This document shows, piece by piece, positions 56,933 to 64,000 of a stretch of DNA of 64,000 nt. Source of the stretch: Yoonia sp. BS5-3 (GTDB taxonomy: Bacteria; Pseudomonadota; Alphaproteobacteria; Rhodobacterales; Rhodobacteraceae). How positions within the stretch are numbered: the first letter of the stretch is position 1; the number at the start of each line of letters is the position of its first letter. Under the pieces are notes generated by a model, which worked only from the letters and a program-made list of their open reading frames with translations, had not been told where the DNA came from and searched no databases. A program made the position numbers and the translations under genes. Where the stretch lies: contig NZ_CP150951.2 in the NCBI RefSeq assembly GCF_038069655.2, positions 2,010,001-2,074,000 of the forward strand, read 5' to 3'.

Positions 56933-57588
56933 GTGAGGATCTTTGGCGCGCGATCACGCGGCGGGGCGGCGTCAGCGCTGCGAATGTACAGTGGCGAGGG
57001 ACGTGTATGATCCGTGCCGATCCTGCTGGCAGCGATGCGTGCCATTGCCCCGATTGTCGGGCTGTTTTGCTGTGCGACCGCAAGTCCCGTGATGCCGGAC
57101 AACATATCTGCGACGGGCCCGACAAGGCGCGGCGGGTCGCCGTTGATCTGGCGCAGGTGTGGGTCCACTGTATCGTAGATCGCCGCATCCGAAATCGGTC
57201 CATCGCCTAGAAACATCTGTGCATAAACCCGATCCCGGCGCGCATCGAGGCATGACAAAATGCGGCCTTCTAGCCCGTACGCTTGGGCTTCGAGGGTCGA
57301 AATACCAATGGCCGGTTTGCCCAGGCCCAACGCAAGTCCGCGCGCGGCGGCGACAGAAATGCGTATTCCGGTGAAATTACCGGGGCCAATCCCAACGCCG
57401 ATGGCATGCAGATCGGACCAAGCAAGACCATACTCTGCCAACATTTCATTGAGCATTGGCATCAAATGCTCGGCCTGACCTTTGGCCATTTCATCGATGC
57501 GGGTGATGACTTGATCGCCCAACAACAAAGCGGCGGCGCAATGCGCCGCCGATGTATCAAAGACAATCAGTTTGGGTTCAGGCGGCAA
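56929..57588 (-). CDS. tsaB: tRNA threonylcarbamoyladenosine factor TsaB
   Basis: 219 residues, the pseudo-kinase-like partner of TsaD needed for t6A in tRNAs reading ANN codons. Opening LIVFDTSAAHCAAALLLGDQ, then QAEHLMPMLNEML and GIGPGNFTGIRISVAAARGLAL are typical. It begins inside the last codons of nfuA (11-bp overlap) and overlaps rimI, so the three are one transcript. Confidence 0.93.
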   Translation of the reverse strand: MPPEPKLIVFDTSAAHCAAALLLGDQVITRIDEMAKGQAEHLMPMLNEMLAEYGLAWSDLHAIGVGIGPGNFTGIRISVAAARGLALGLGKPAIGISTLEAQAYGLEGRILSCLDARRDRVYAQMFLGDGPISDAAIYDTVDPHLRQINGDPPRLVGPVADMLSGITGLAVAQQNSPTIGAMARIAASRIGTDHTRPSPLYIRSADAAPPRDRAPKILT

Positions 57589-58141
57589 CGGGCCGTACCT
57601 CGACCACCTCGGGGATGTAGTGCCGCAGAAGATTTTCGATCCCCATTTTCAATGTCAGTGTTGAAGATGGGCACCCGGCGCAAGCGCCTTGCATGTGCAA
57701 ATAGACAACGCCCCGATCAAACCCGTGAAATGTAATGTCACCGCCATCTTGCGCGACAGCGGGGCGCACACGGGTATCGAGAAGCTCTTTGATCTGGCCG
57801 ACAATTTCAGCGTCTTCACCGGTATGTTCTGCATGCCCGGTGGCGGGGGCATGGTCTGCGGCCATGACAGGTTGACCCGATTGGTAATGCTCCATGATCG
57901 CGCCCAGGATGCCGGGTTTGATATGATCCCATTCTACATCATCGGATTTCGTAACCGTCACAAAATCAGTGCCAAAGAACACGCCCTCAACGCTGCCAGT
58001 GCCAAAGATACGTTTGGCCAGTGGCGAATGCTCTGCCGCCTCGGCGCTGGGGAAGTCAGCCGTGCCAGCCTCAAGCACATTTTGCCCGGGTAGGAACTTT
58101 AGTGTCGCGGGGTTCGGTGTGGATTCGGTCTGGATAAACAT
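57578..58141 (-). CDS. nfuA: NfuA/NifU-type Fe-S carrier protein
   Basis: 187 residues: an Nfu N-terminal domain (MFIQTESTPNPATLKFLPG...) and a C-terminal NifU domain with the cluster-binding GACAGCPSSTLTLK (CxxC). It delivers Fe-S clusters to target enzymes. This eukaryote-like layout (Nfu_N plus NifU) is normal for alphaproteobacteria. A 94-bp spacer separates it from uspA. Confidence 0.92.
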   Translation of the reverse strand: MFIQTESTPNPATLKFLPGQNVLEAGTADFPSAEAAEHSPLAKRIFGTGSVEGVFFGTDFVTVTKSDDVEWDHIKPGILGAIMEHYQSGQPVMAADHAPATGHAEHTGEDAEIVGQIKELLDTRVRPAVAQDGGDITFHGFDRGVVYLHMQGACAGCPSSTLTLKMGIENLLRHYIPEVVEVRPVAA

Positions 58142-58235
58142 AGCGGGAAACCCTTTTTGTCAGGCTTCAGATATGCGCCTGCGTGGTGCATATGTCAAGG
58201 ATTAGAACGGTTCTAAGTTTCGGGTGTGGCCACAA

Positions 58236-58691
58236 TCAAGTGATCGCCTCAAGCCGTTCTTTCGGCAAATCCCCGGGTACAATCGTGATCGGGATCGGCA
58301 AGCTGCCGGATTGGCGGCTCAGATGCGTGACCAGTGGACCAGGTCCTTTACCGTCATTGCCTGCACCCAACACAAGAACGCCAATCTCAGGATCTTCCTT
58401 GATCTGGTTCATGATTTCATCAAGCGGCTCGCCCTCACGAATGACCAGCTCAGGGTGAACATTTTGTTTGTCGCGCATCCATTTTGCAAAGACTTCGAAA
58501 TGAACTTCGATCCGCTCGCGGGCCTCGGCGCGCATGATTTCCCCGACGCCGATCCAATGATTGAACTCATCTGGGGGGATGATCGACAGGATTGCGACGC
58601 CGCCACCTGAATGCGCGGCGCGCATTGCCGCAAAGCGCATTGCATTCAAACATTCCCGGCTATCGTCAAGAACGACGAGAAATTTACGCAT
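58236..58691 (-). CDS. Universal stress protein (UspA family)
   Basis: 151 residues, Rossmann-like Usp domain. FLVVLDDSRECLNAMRFA at the N-terminus and VLVLGAGNDGKGPGPLVTHLS, a variant of the GxxG-9-GS nucleotide loop, near residue 115. The glycines are kept, so ATP binding is plausible. The frame opens 17 codons further up; ATG 58691 is the family start. Confidence 0.88.
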   Translation of the reverse strand: MRKFLVVLDDSRECLNAMRFAAMRAAHSGGGVAILSIIPPDEFNHWIGVGEIMRAEARERIEVHFEVFAKWMRDKQNVHPELVIREGEPLDEIMNQIKEDPEIGVLVLGAGNDGKGPGPLVTHLSRQSGSLPIPITIVPGDLPKERLEAIT

Positions 58692-58793
58692 GATCGACTC
58701 CCTCTGGTGGCCAACTGTGCCGCAACATGCAGGCGGTGGCAACGATTGTTGCGCATGGGGAAGTGCATTGATCTTTGTGGCTAGCGGTCATGG

Positions 58794-58821
58794 GCGTCCG
58801 GTGCCGGGGAACACCGGACGC
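58794..58821. terminator. Hairpin downstream of trpS
   Basis: GCGTCCGGTG and CACCGGACGC pair over 10 bp around an 8-nt loop. It lies between the trpS stop and the uspA start, 119 bp past trpS. No T-run follows on the minus strand, so whether it terminates trpS is uncertain. No gene was seen in 58692-58939. Confidence 0.5.
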
Positions 58822-58939
58822 TTGCAAGACCAAGGCAGCAAGGGACGGGACAAGACGCTGCTTGGGGGCAGGTTTGTGACCTGCCACACCAACGGTCGCA
58901 TTTGATGGATTCAATTTTGTGACAGAACGGACGCCCCGA

Positions 58940-59956
58940 TCAGGAACGGAGCAAACCCACAATATCATATGTCTTGCGCAGAATAGGATCCGCAATCGCG
59001 CGGGCTTTTTCGGCGCCCGCGCCAAGGATGCGGTCAATCTCGGCCGGATCATTCATAAGACGCGCCATCTCATCCGAAATCGGGGCCAGTTTTGCCACGG
59101 CCAAATCCGCAAGCGCAGGCTTGAATGTACCCCAGCCCGCACCCGGATATTGGGCAATAACGGCTTCGGGTGTTGTGTCGTCAAGGGCGGCGTAAATCTC
59201 AACGAGATTGCGGGCTTCGGGACGATCGGCCAGACCTTCGACTGTTTCGGGTAAAGGCTCCGGGTCAGTTTTGGCCTTCTTGAATTTCTTGGCAATCCGG
59301 TCCGCATCATCGGTCATGTTGATGCGTTCCATATCGCTTTCACCGGATTTCGACATTTTCTTTGTGCCATCGCGTAAGTTCATGATGCGCATGGCAGGGC
59401 CTTCGATCACCGGGTCGGTCATCGGAAAGAAATCCGCTTTAAAGTCGTGATTAAACTTGGCCGCGATATCGCGGGTCAGCTCGACATGCTGTTTTTGATC
59501 TTCGCCAACGGGCACATGGGTCGCGTGATACAGCAAAATATCGGCGGCCATCAGTGACGGATAGGCATAAAGACCCAGCGATACCTTTTCGGCATTGGCG
59601 CCAGCTTTGTCTTTGAACTGGGTCATCCGGTTCATCCAGCCGACACGGGCGACGCAATTAAAGATCCAGCCCAGCTCTGCATGGGCAGGGACCTGGCTTT
59701 GGTTAAAAAGGATTGACTGGCTCGGGTCCAGACCAGCCGCCAGATAGCCAGCTGCGACTTCTCGGGTCATATTGGCCAGCTCTTTGGGGTCCTGCCAAAC
59801 GGTGATGGCATGCAAATCAACAACGCAGTAGATCGTCTCCATCTGCCCCTGCATCCCGACGAACCGTTTGATCGCGCCCAGATAATTGCCCAAGGTCAAC
59901 CCACCCGAGGGTTTGATCCCCGAAAAAACGCGCGGTGTGAAAGATGTATCAGTCAT
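58940..59956 (-). CDS. trpS: Tryptophanyl-tRNA synthetase
   Basis: Class I synthetase, 338 residues. [19 protein letters not shown] holds the GxxxxGN version of HIGH, and [10 protein letters not shown] is the KMSKS loop. Charges tRNA-Trp. The frame opens 19 codons earlier; ATG 59956 matches the family start. It is divergent from the rhomboid-like gene with 88 bp between starts. Confidence 0.95.
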   Translation of the reverse strand: MTDTSFTPRVFSGIKPSGGLTLGNYLGAIKRFVGMQGQMETIYCVVDLHAITVWQDPKELANMTREVAAGYLAAGLDPSQSILFNQSQVPAHAELGWIFNCVARVGWMNRMTQFKDKAGANAEKVSLGLYAYPSLMAADILLYHATHVPVGEDQKQHVELTRDIAAKFNHDFKADFFPMTDPVIEGPAMRIMNLRDGTKKMSKSGESDMERINMTDDADRIAKKFKKAKTDPEPLPETVEGLADRPEARNLVEIYAALDDTTPEAVIAQYPGAGWGTFKPALADLAVAKLAPISDEMARLMNDPAEIDRILGAGAEKARAIADPILRKTYDIVGLLRS

Positions 59957-60044
59957 GGTGCAAAGTCCGGGCTGGATTTCAGGGCAGGGGTCGCATACCC
60001 ATGCCAGACGCACCCGTCAACTTCAACAGCCCCGGACGATCGAT

Positions 60045-60761
60045 ATGGAGCCTGAGCAAGACACCCCGCTTGAAAGCCCGTTCAACGCGCTTCCACCGCT
60101 TATCGTGGCGCTTGCGCTATTGATCATTGGAATTGAGGCGTTTTTTCAACTGGCAGAACATGGTGTGATTGGCGGCCCGACAGCCATTGGCTGGCGTTTG
60201 GACGCGGTCAACCAATATGGCTATTCGCCCAATGTGCTGGACCGTGTGTTGACGGGCGGCGATTACTCTTTTGATATGTTGATCCGCTTTGTGACCTATC
60301 CGTTTATCAATATGGCCCTGACCCAGGTCGCATTTTGCGCGGCACTGACGTTGGCCTTGGGTAAGTTCACGGCAGAGTTCTACGGCAGTTTCAAAACCGG
60401 GGCCGTATATTTTTTGACTGCTGTTGCAGGTGCGGTAGTCTACGGTCTTTTAGTTGATGGGCAATTTCCACTACTGGGTGGGTTCACGCCCGTTTACGGG
60501 CTGATCGGCGCGTATACCTACGCGTTATGGCTGCAGTTGGGCAAACGGAACGAAAATCAACTGAAAGCCTTTCGCCTGATCGGCGTGCTGCTGTTCCTGC
60601 AACTCGTCTTCGGCATCGTCTCAGGCTTTCTCTATGAGGTGGCGCCGCCGCCAACATGGATCGCAGAGCTTAGTGGGTTTGCGGCGGGTTTTCTGATGGC
60701 TGTGCTTCTTGCACCTGGAGGCTGGGGGCGGTTTCTGGCGCGGATGCGCCAAAGGGCTTAG
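60045..60761 (+). CDS. Rhomboid-fold membrane protein lacking catalytic residues
   Basis: 238 residues, six membrane helices and a rhomboid layout. The rhomboid Ser motif (GxSG..Y/FGL.GA) appears as GGFTPVYGLIGA at 145-156, with Phe147 where Ser should be. The partner His motif in the last helix (AHLGGFxAG) appears as AELSGFAAG, with Glu208 for His. Both catalytic residues are gone, so it should be a pseudoprotease. The frame opens 53 codons earlier through trpS; ATG 60045 is preferred. It overlaps convergent murJ by 4 bp. Confidence 0.75.
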   Translation: MEPEQDTPLESPFNALPPLIVALALLIIGIEAFFQLAEHGVIGGPTAIGWRLDAVNQYGYSPNVLDRVLTGGDYSFDMLIRFVTYPFINMALTQVAFCAALTLALGKFTAEFYGSFKTGAVYFLTAVAGAVVYGLLVDGQFPLLGGFTPVYGLIGAYTYALWLQLGKRNENQLKAFRLIGVLLFLQLVFGIVSGFLYEVAPPPTWIAELSGFAAGFLMAVLLAPGGWGRFLARMRQRA

Positions 60762-62311
60762 CCGCGCAGACTACGCCGAAATTCGGATAATTTGAACGCG
60801 CCGATGGTTTGACCGATTGCAAAATAGCTTGCCATCCCGGTCAGAACGAGGGCGAGCAAGGCCAGATAACGCAGCCTGGCCAGATCAAACCACGGTCCCA
60901 TGATCTGTGAAGCAACCGCAAGAACGATACCCATTCCGATGGCCGCAATCACAATCCGTGGCAGACGGGTTTTGAATTGGGTGTCTAGCTTGGCGGCATC
61001 CCCCATCGTGCGGGTGCCGCGTACCAGCAAAACAACCATCGCCCAGCCCGTCAGCGTCGTGCCGATCGCGGCCGCCGCAAAGCCAATCAGCGGCGATAGG
61101 CCAATGGCCAGCACTGCATTCAAGACCATGGCCGCCACCGCATAGTAGAATGGGCGCTTTGTGTCTTCGCGTGCAAAAAACAGCGGCTGCAATGTCTTTT
61201 GTAAGACAAATGCAGGCAGGCCCAGCCCATAGATCGCAACCGCCAACGCGGTTGATTGGGTGGCTTCGGCGGTGAACGCGCCGCGTTCGAATAAGACGCT
61301 GACAAGGGGGACGGGAATAACCATCAAGGCAATGGCGGCTGGGATGGTCAGTGCCAGGCTGATCTCGGATGCGCGGTTAAACGCATCGCGCCCACCTGCT
61401 GCGTCGCCTGCGCGCAGCCTGCGGGATAGCTCTGGCAACAGAACGATGCCGACCGCGATGCCAACAACCCCAAGAGGCAGTTGGTAAAGCCGATCGGCAT
61501 AGTTCAACCAGGCGAGCGCTCCATCAAAATAGCTGGCCACCTGACGGCCAACCAGCAGGTTGATTTGCACAACACCTCCAGCCAGTGCCGCTGGGGCGGC
61601 GATGATGGCCAGACGTTTCAGCTCTGGCGTCATGTGCGGGCGGCTGAAACCAAGGGAGAAACCAGCGCGCTTTGCGGCAAACCAGACAAGGGCCAGTTGG
61701 GCCAGGCCGGCAAGCGGGATTGCGTAGACAAGCAAACGGCCCATACCGCTTTGATCTGCGCGGTCCAGCACAGCGGCGCCGATGATCAAGGTGGCGACCA
61801 GAATGACGTTCAACAAAACTGGGGCCGCTGCAGCGGCTGCAAAGCGGCCCGTCGCGTTCAGAACGCCCGACAGAAGGGCCGATAATGAGATGAAAAGGAT
61901 GTAGCAAAAGGCGATCCGGCCATATTGGACGGCTAGATCAAACCGCTCCGTACCGCGCCAGCCGCTGGCCATAAGGGTCACCAGCACAGGCATAAAGATC
62001 ATCGCCACAATGGTGAAAATGATCAGAATGCTACCAAGCCCGACAAAGGCATCCTGTGCAAATTTGTGGGGGGCTTCATCGGCTTCGAGCTTTTTGGAAA
62101 ACATCGGGACAAAGGCCATATTGAACGCGCCTTCGGCAAAGAAACGGCGAAACAGGTTGGGCAGCGAAAATGCGACAAAATAGGCCTCTGCCGCAGGGCC
62201 GGTGCCCAGATAAGCCGCAATCATGATGTCACGGACAAAGCCCAGGACGCGGCTTAGCAACGTCCATAAGCCGACCGTAAAGAAACCGGCCATCAGGCGG
62301 ATCGGTTTCAT
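60758..62311 (-). CDS. murJ: Lipid II flippase MurJ
   Basis: 517 residues with fourteen membrane helices, of the MOP/MVF superfamily. MKPIRLMAGFFTVGLWTLLSRVLGFVRDIMIA is the family opening, followed by LPNLFRRFFAEGAFNMAFVP. Flips the peptidoglycan precursor lipid II across the inner membrane. ATG 62311 is chosen over a start 25 codons upstream. It lies 10 bp after glnD. Confidence 0.94.
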   Translation of the reverse strand: MKPIRLMAGFFTVGLWTLLSRVLGFVRDIMIAAYLGTGPAAEAYFVAFSLPNLFRRFFAEGAFNMAFVPMFSKKLEADEAPHKFAQDAFVGLGSILIIFTIVAMIFMPVLVTLMASGWRGTERFDLAVQYGRIAFCYILFISLSALLSGVLNATGRFAAAAAAPVLLNVILVATLIIGAAVLDRADQSGMGRLLVYAIPLAGLAQLALVWFAAKRAGFSLGFSRPHMTPELKRLAIIAAPAALAGGVVQINLLVGRQVASYFDGALAWLNYADRLYQLPLGVVGIAVGIVLLPELSRRLRAGDAAGGRDAFNRASEISLALTIPAAIALMVIPVPLVSVLFERGAFTAEATQSTALAVAIYGLGLPAFVLQKTLQPLFFAREDTKRPFYYAVAAMVLNAVLAIGLSPLIGFAAAAIGTTLTGWAMVVLLVRGTRTMGDAAKLDTQFKTRLPRIVIAAIGMGIVLAVASQIMGPWFDLARLRYLALLALVLTGMASYFAIGQTIGAFKLSEFRRSLRG

Positions 62312-62321
62312 TGGTATGCCT

Positions 62322-64000
62322 TCATGCGTTCGCTCTTTCTGCACCTTGGACAATCGCCTCGCGCAGCTTGCGTTCGAGATTGGCAATCTTGGTGTCCGAG
62401 TGGAATTTCAGGCCGACCATGTCCTTGACGTAAAAGGTATCGACGACCTGCTCGCCATAGGTCGCGATGACAGCTGAGGCGATATAGACACTGTTGTTGG
62501 CCAGGGTGCGCGTCAGGTCAAACAGCAGACCCGGACGGTCGCGGGTGTCGACCTCGATGATCGTATAAATCTCAGAGCCATCATTATCAAAGCTGATTGT
62601 CGTCGGAACCCTAAAGGCGCGTTCGCGTTTGCGGATTTTGTCCTTATCTTTCAGGGCATCACGCGGTACGACTTCGCCCTTCATCGTACGCTCAATCATC
62701 TTGCGCAGGCGGGGCAGTCTGGATGCCTCATAAGGGCTGCCATCGCCATCTTGGATCCAATAGACGGCGGTCGCATAGCCATCTTTGGAGGTATAGCTGC
62801 GCGCATCCACGATATTGGCGCCGACAAGCGCCAGCGCGCCGGTCATGCGGCTGAAGACGCCGGGATGGTCAACCATGGCAAAGCAGGCGCGGGTTGCGTC
62901 GCGATCCTCGTCCAGCATGATATCGATACGGATTTCGTCATCCGGGATATCACGCAGCAGACCTGCGATGACGACCTTCGCTGACAGCGGTAAGCTTTGC
63001 CAATAGGGGCCGTAATGCCGGCCAATCTCGGCCTTGATTGATTTGGCATCCCAGTCGCTGAGTGCAGCGCGCAAGGCGCGTTTGCCTTCGGCCTCCAACG
63101 TGTCACGGTTAAGATCTTCCAGACCGGTCTGCAGGGCCTCTTTAGTGGATTTGTAAAGATCGCGGATCAGCACGGCTTTCCAGTTGTTCCACGTTCCCGG
63201 CCCGACACCGCGAATGTCGCAGACAGTCAGCACCGTCAATAGGTCAAGGCGTTCAACCGTTTTGACAGCTTTGGCAAAGCCCTTGATGGTGCGCGGTTCA
63301 GAAATGTCGCGCTTTTGGGCGACGTCCGACAGCAACAGATGATTGCGGACCAGCCATTCTACAGTCTCGCATTCCTTTTTGTTCAGGCCAAGACGCGGCG
63401 CGATCTTGCGTGCCATCTGTGCGCCCAGAACCGAATGATCCTCATCCCGGCCTTTGCCAATATCGTGCAGCAGCAACGCCACATAAAGGACACGGCGGTT
63501 GATCCCCCGATCCAAAATACCTGACGCGACTGGCAGTTCTTCGATCAGCTCTTTGCGCTCAATCTGGGCAAGGTGGCTGATGCATTGAATAGTATGCTCA
63601 TCGACGGTGTAGTGGTGATACATGTTGAACTGCATCATGGCGACAATGGGCGTAAATTCGGGGATGAATGCGCTGAGCACACCCAGCTCATTCATCCGGC
63701 GCAACGCGCGTTCGGGATTGCCATGTTTCAGCATCAGATCAAGAAAAATGCGCCGGGCTTCTTTGTCCTCGCGCATATCCGCATCGATCAGATGCAGATT
63801 GGCGGCCAGCAGGCGCATCGCATCGGGATGCACCAAGGTGCCGGTGCGCAGAGCTTCCTCAAAAATGCGTAAGAGATTTAGCTTATTGGCCAGAAATTCG
63901 GTCTCGTCGGCCACCGTCAATCGGTTCTGCTTGATGGCATAAGGCGCCTTGGCCCGCTTGCGGCGGGTCAATAAGCGGGCCAGCATGGGTTCGGATTTGG
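62322..64000 (-). CDS. glnD: Bifunctional uridylyltransferase/uridylyl-removing enzyme GlnD (C-terminal part)
   Basis: Senses glutamine and modifies PII. Only the C-terminal part is in the window; the frame stays open to position 64000 and the nucleotidyltransferase domain (about the first 350 residues) is beyond the edge. What is seen: the HD hydrolase domain (VALLLHDIGKGRDEDHSVLG) and two ACT domains (about RACFAMVDHPGVFSRMTGAL and EVDTRDRPGLLFDLTRTL), the glutamine sensors. Followed by murJ, 10 bp on, probably in one transcript. Confidence 0.94.
   Translation of the reverse strand, partial: KSEPMLARLLTRRKRAKAPYAIKQNRLTVADETEFLANKLNLLRIFEEALRTGTLVHPDAMRLLAANLHLIDADMREDKEARRIFLDLMLKHGNPERALRRMNELGVLSAFIPEFTPIVAMMQFNMYHHYTVDEHTIQCISHLAQIERKELIEELPVASGILDRGINRRVLYVALLLHDIGKGRDEDHSVLGAQMARKIAPRLGLNKKECETVEWLVRNHLLLSDVAQKRDISEPRTIKGFAKAVKTVERLDLLTVLTVCDIRGVGPGTWNNWKAVLIRDLYKSTKEALQTGLEDLNRDTLEAEGKRALRAALSDWDAKSIKAEIGRHYGPYWQSLPLSAKVVIAGLLRDIPDDEIRIDIMLDEDRDATRACFAMVDHPGVFSRMTGALALVGANIVDARSYTSKDGYATAVYWIQDGDGSPYEASRLPRLRKMIERTMKGEVVPRDALKDKDKIRKRERAFRVPTTISFDNDGSEIYTIIEVDTRDRPGLLFDLTRTLANNSVYIASAVIATYGEQVVDTFYVKDMVGLKFHSDTKIANLERKLREAIVQGAERANA

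Overview
The window looks like a chromosomal segment of a marine alphaproteobacterium of the Rhodobacterales (Roseobacter group). The evidence is the gene set and order: a TCA-cycle block lpd-odhB-sucA-sucDC-mdh-mcl2-sdhCDAB, a FYDLN-acid (TIGR02300) protein next to tRNA-Ala, a (3S)-malyl-CoA thioesterase-type gene, an H-NS/HvrA-type protein, a LuxR/LuxI pair, and fairly high GC with short, often overlapping genes. I do not assign a genus.

Layout. (1) 1-2771: the 3' end of an unrecognised gene, then a molybdate ABC transporter (modABC). (2) 2768-13744, minus strand: a group-2-type capsule export operon read kpsS, OPX lipoprotein, kpsC, kpsE, kpsM, kpsT, neuC-type UDP-GlcNAc 2-epimerase, then two adjacent GT30 (WaaA/KdtA-like) Kdo-transferase paralogues. 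(3) 13967-20205: a recombination zone between tRNA-Cys (+) and tRNA-Ala (-). A 5.7 kb island remnant is bounded by a 17-bp repeat of the tRNA-Cys 3' end. It holds a truncated integrase, gene fragments, a truncated Lrp-type regulator, ACC deaminase (acdS) and a homodimeric-type 2-oxoacid dehydrogenase E1. Beyond it lie the fused 5' stumps of two further integrases pointing at each other. (4) 20310-23238: TIGR02300 protein, YgjP-type metallopeptidase, a GntR/FCD regulator and a TerB-like membrane protein. (5) 23239-43203: the TCA-cycle block, with small membrane or lipoprotein genes interleaved. (6) 43215-47042: H-NS-type protein, acyltransferase, quorum-sensing pair. (7) 47102-64000: RecD-like helicase, a TIGR02186/TauE pair, a nucleoside (BMP-type) ABC importer with purine nucleoside phosphorylase, and housekeeping genes (rimI, tsaB, nfuA, uspA, trpS, rhomboid-like, murJ, glnD 3' part).

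How the parts work together. lpd, odhB and sucA supply 2-oxoglutarate dehydrogenase; sucCD, sdhCDAB and mdh supply succinyl-CoA synthetase, succinate dehydrogenase and malate dehydrogenase. A TTGTGATCACAA-type palindrome occurs just upstream of the GntR regulator. It occurs twice upstream of sucC, and twice plus a degenerate copy upstream of sdhC. Within each pair the centres are exactly 21 bp apart. This suggests the nearby GntR protein controls the TCA genes and itself.

The most unusual structures are the shared tandem operators, the collapsed tRNA-Cys/tRNA-Ala islands with fused integrase stumps, the acdS-E1 cargo whose Lrp-type regulator is broken, and a rhomboid-fold protein lacking both catalytic residues. 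No CRISPR array, rRNA or intact transposase was seen.
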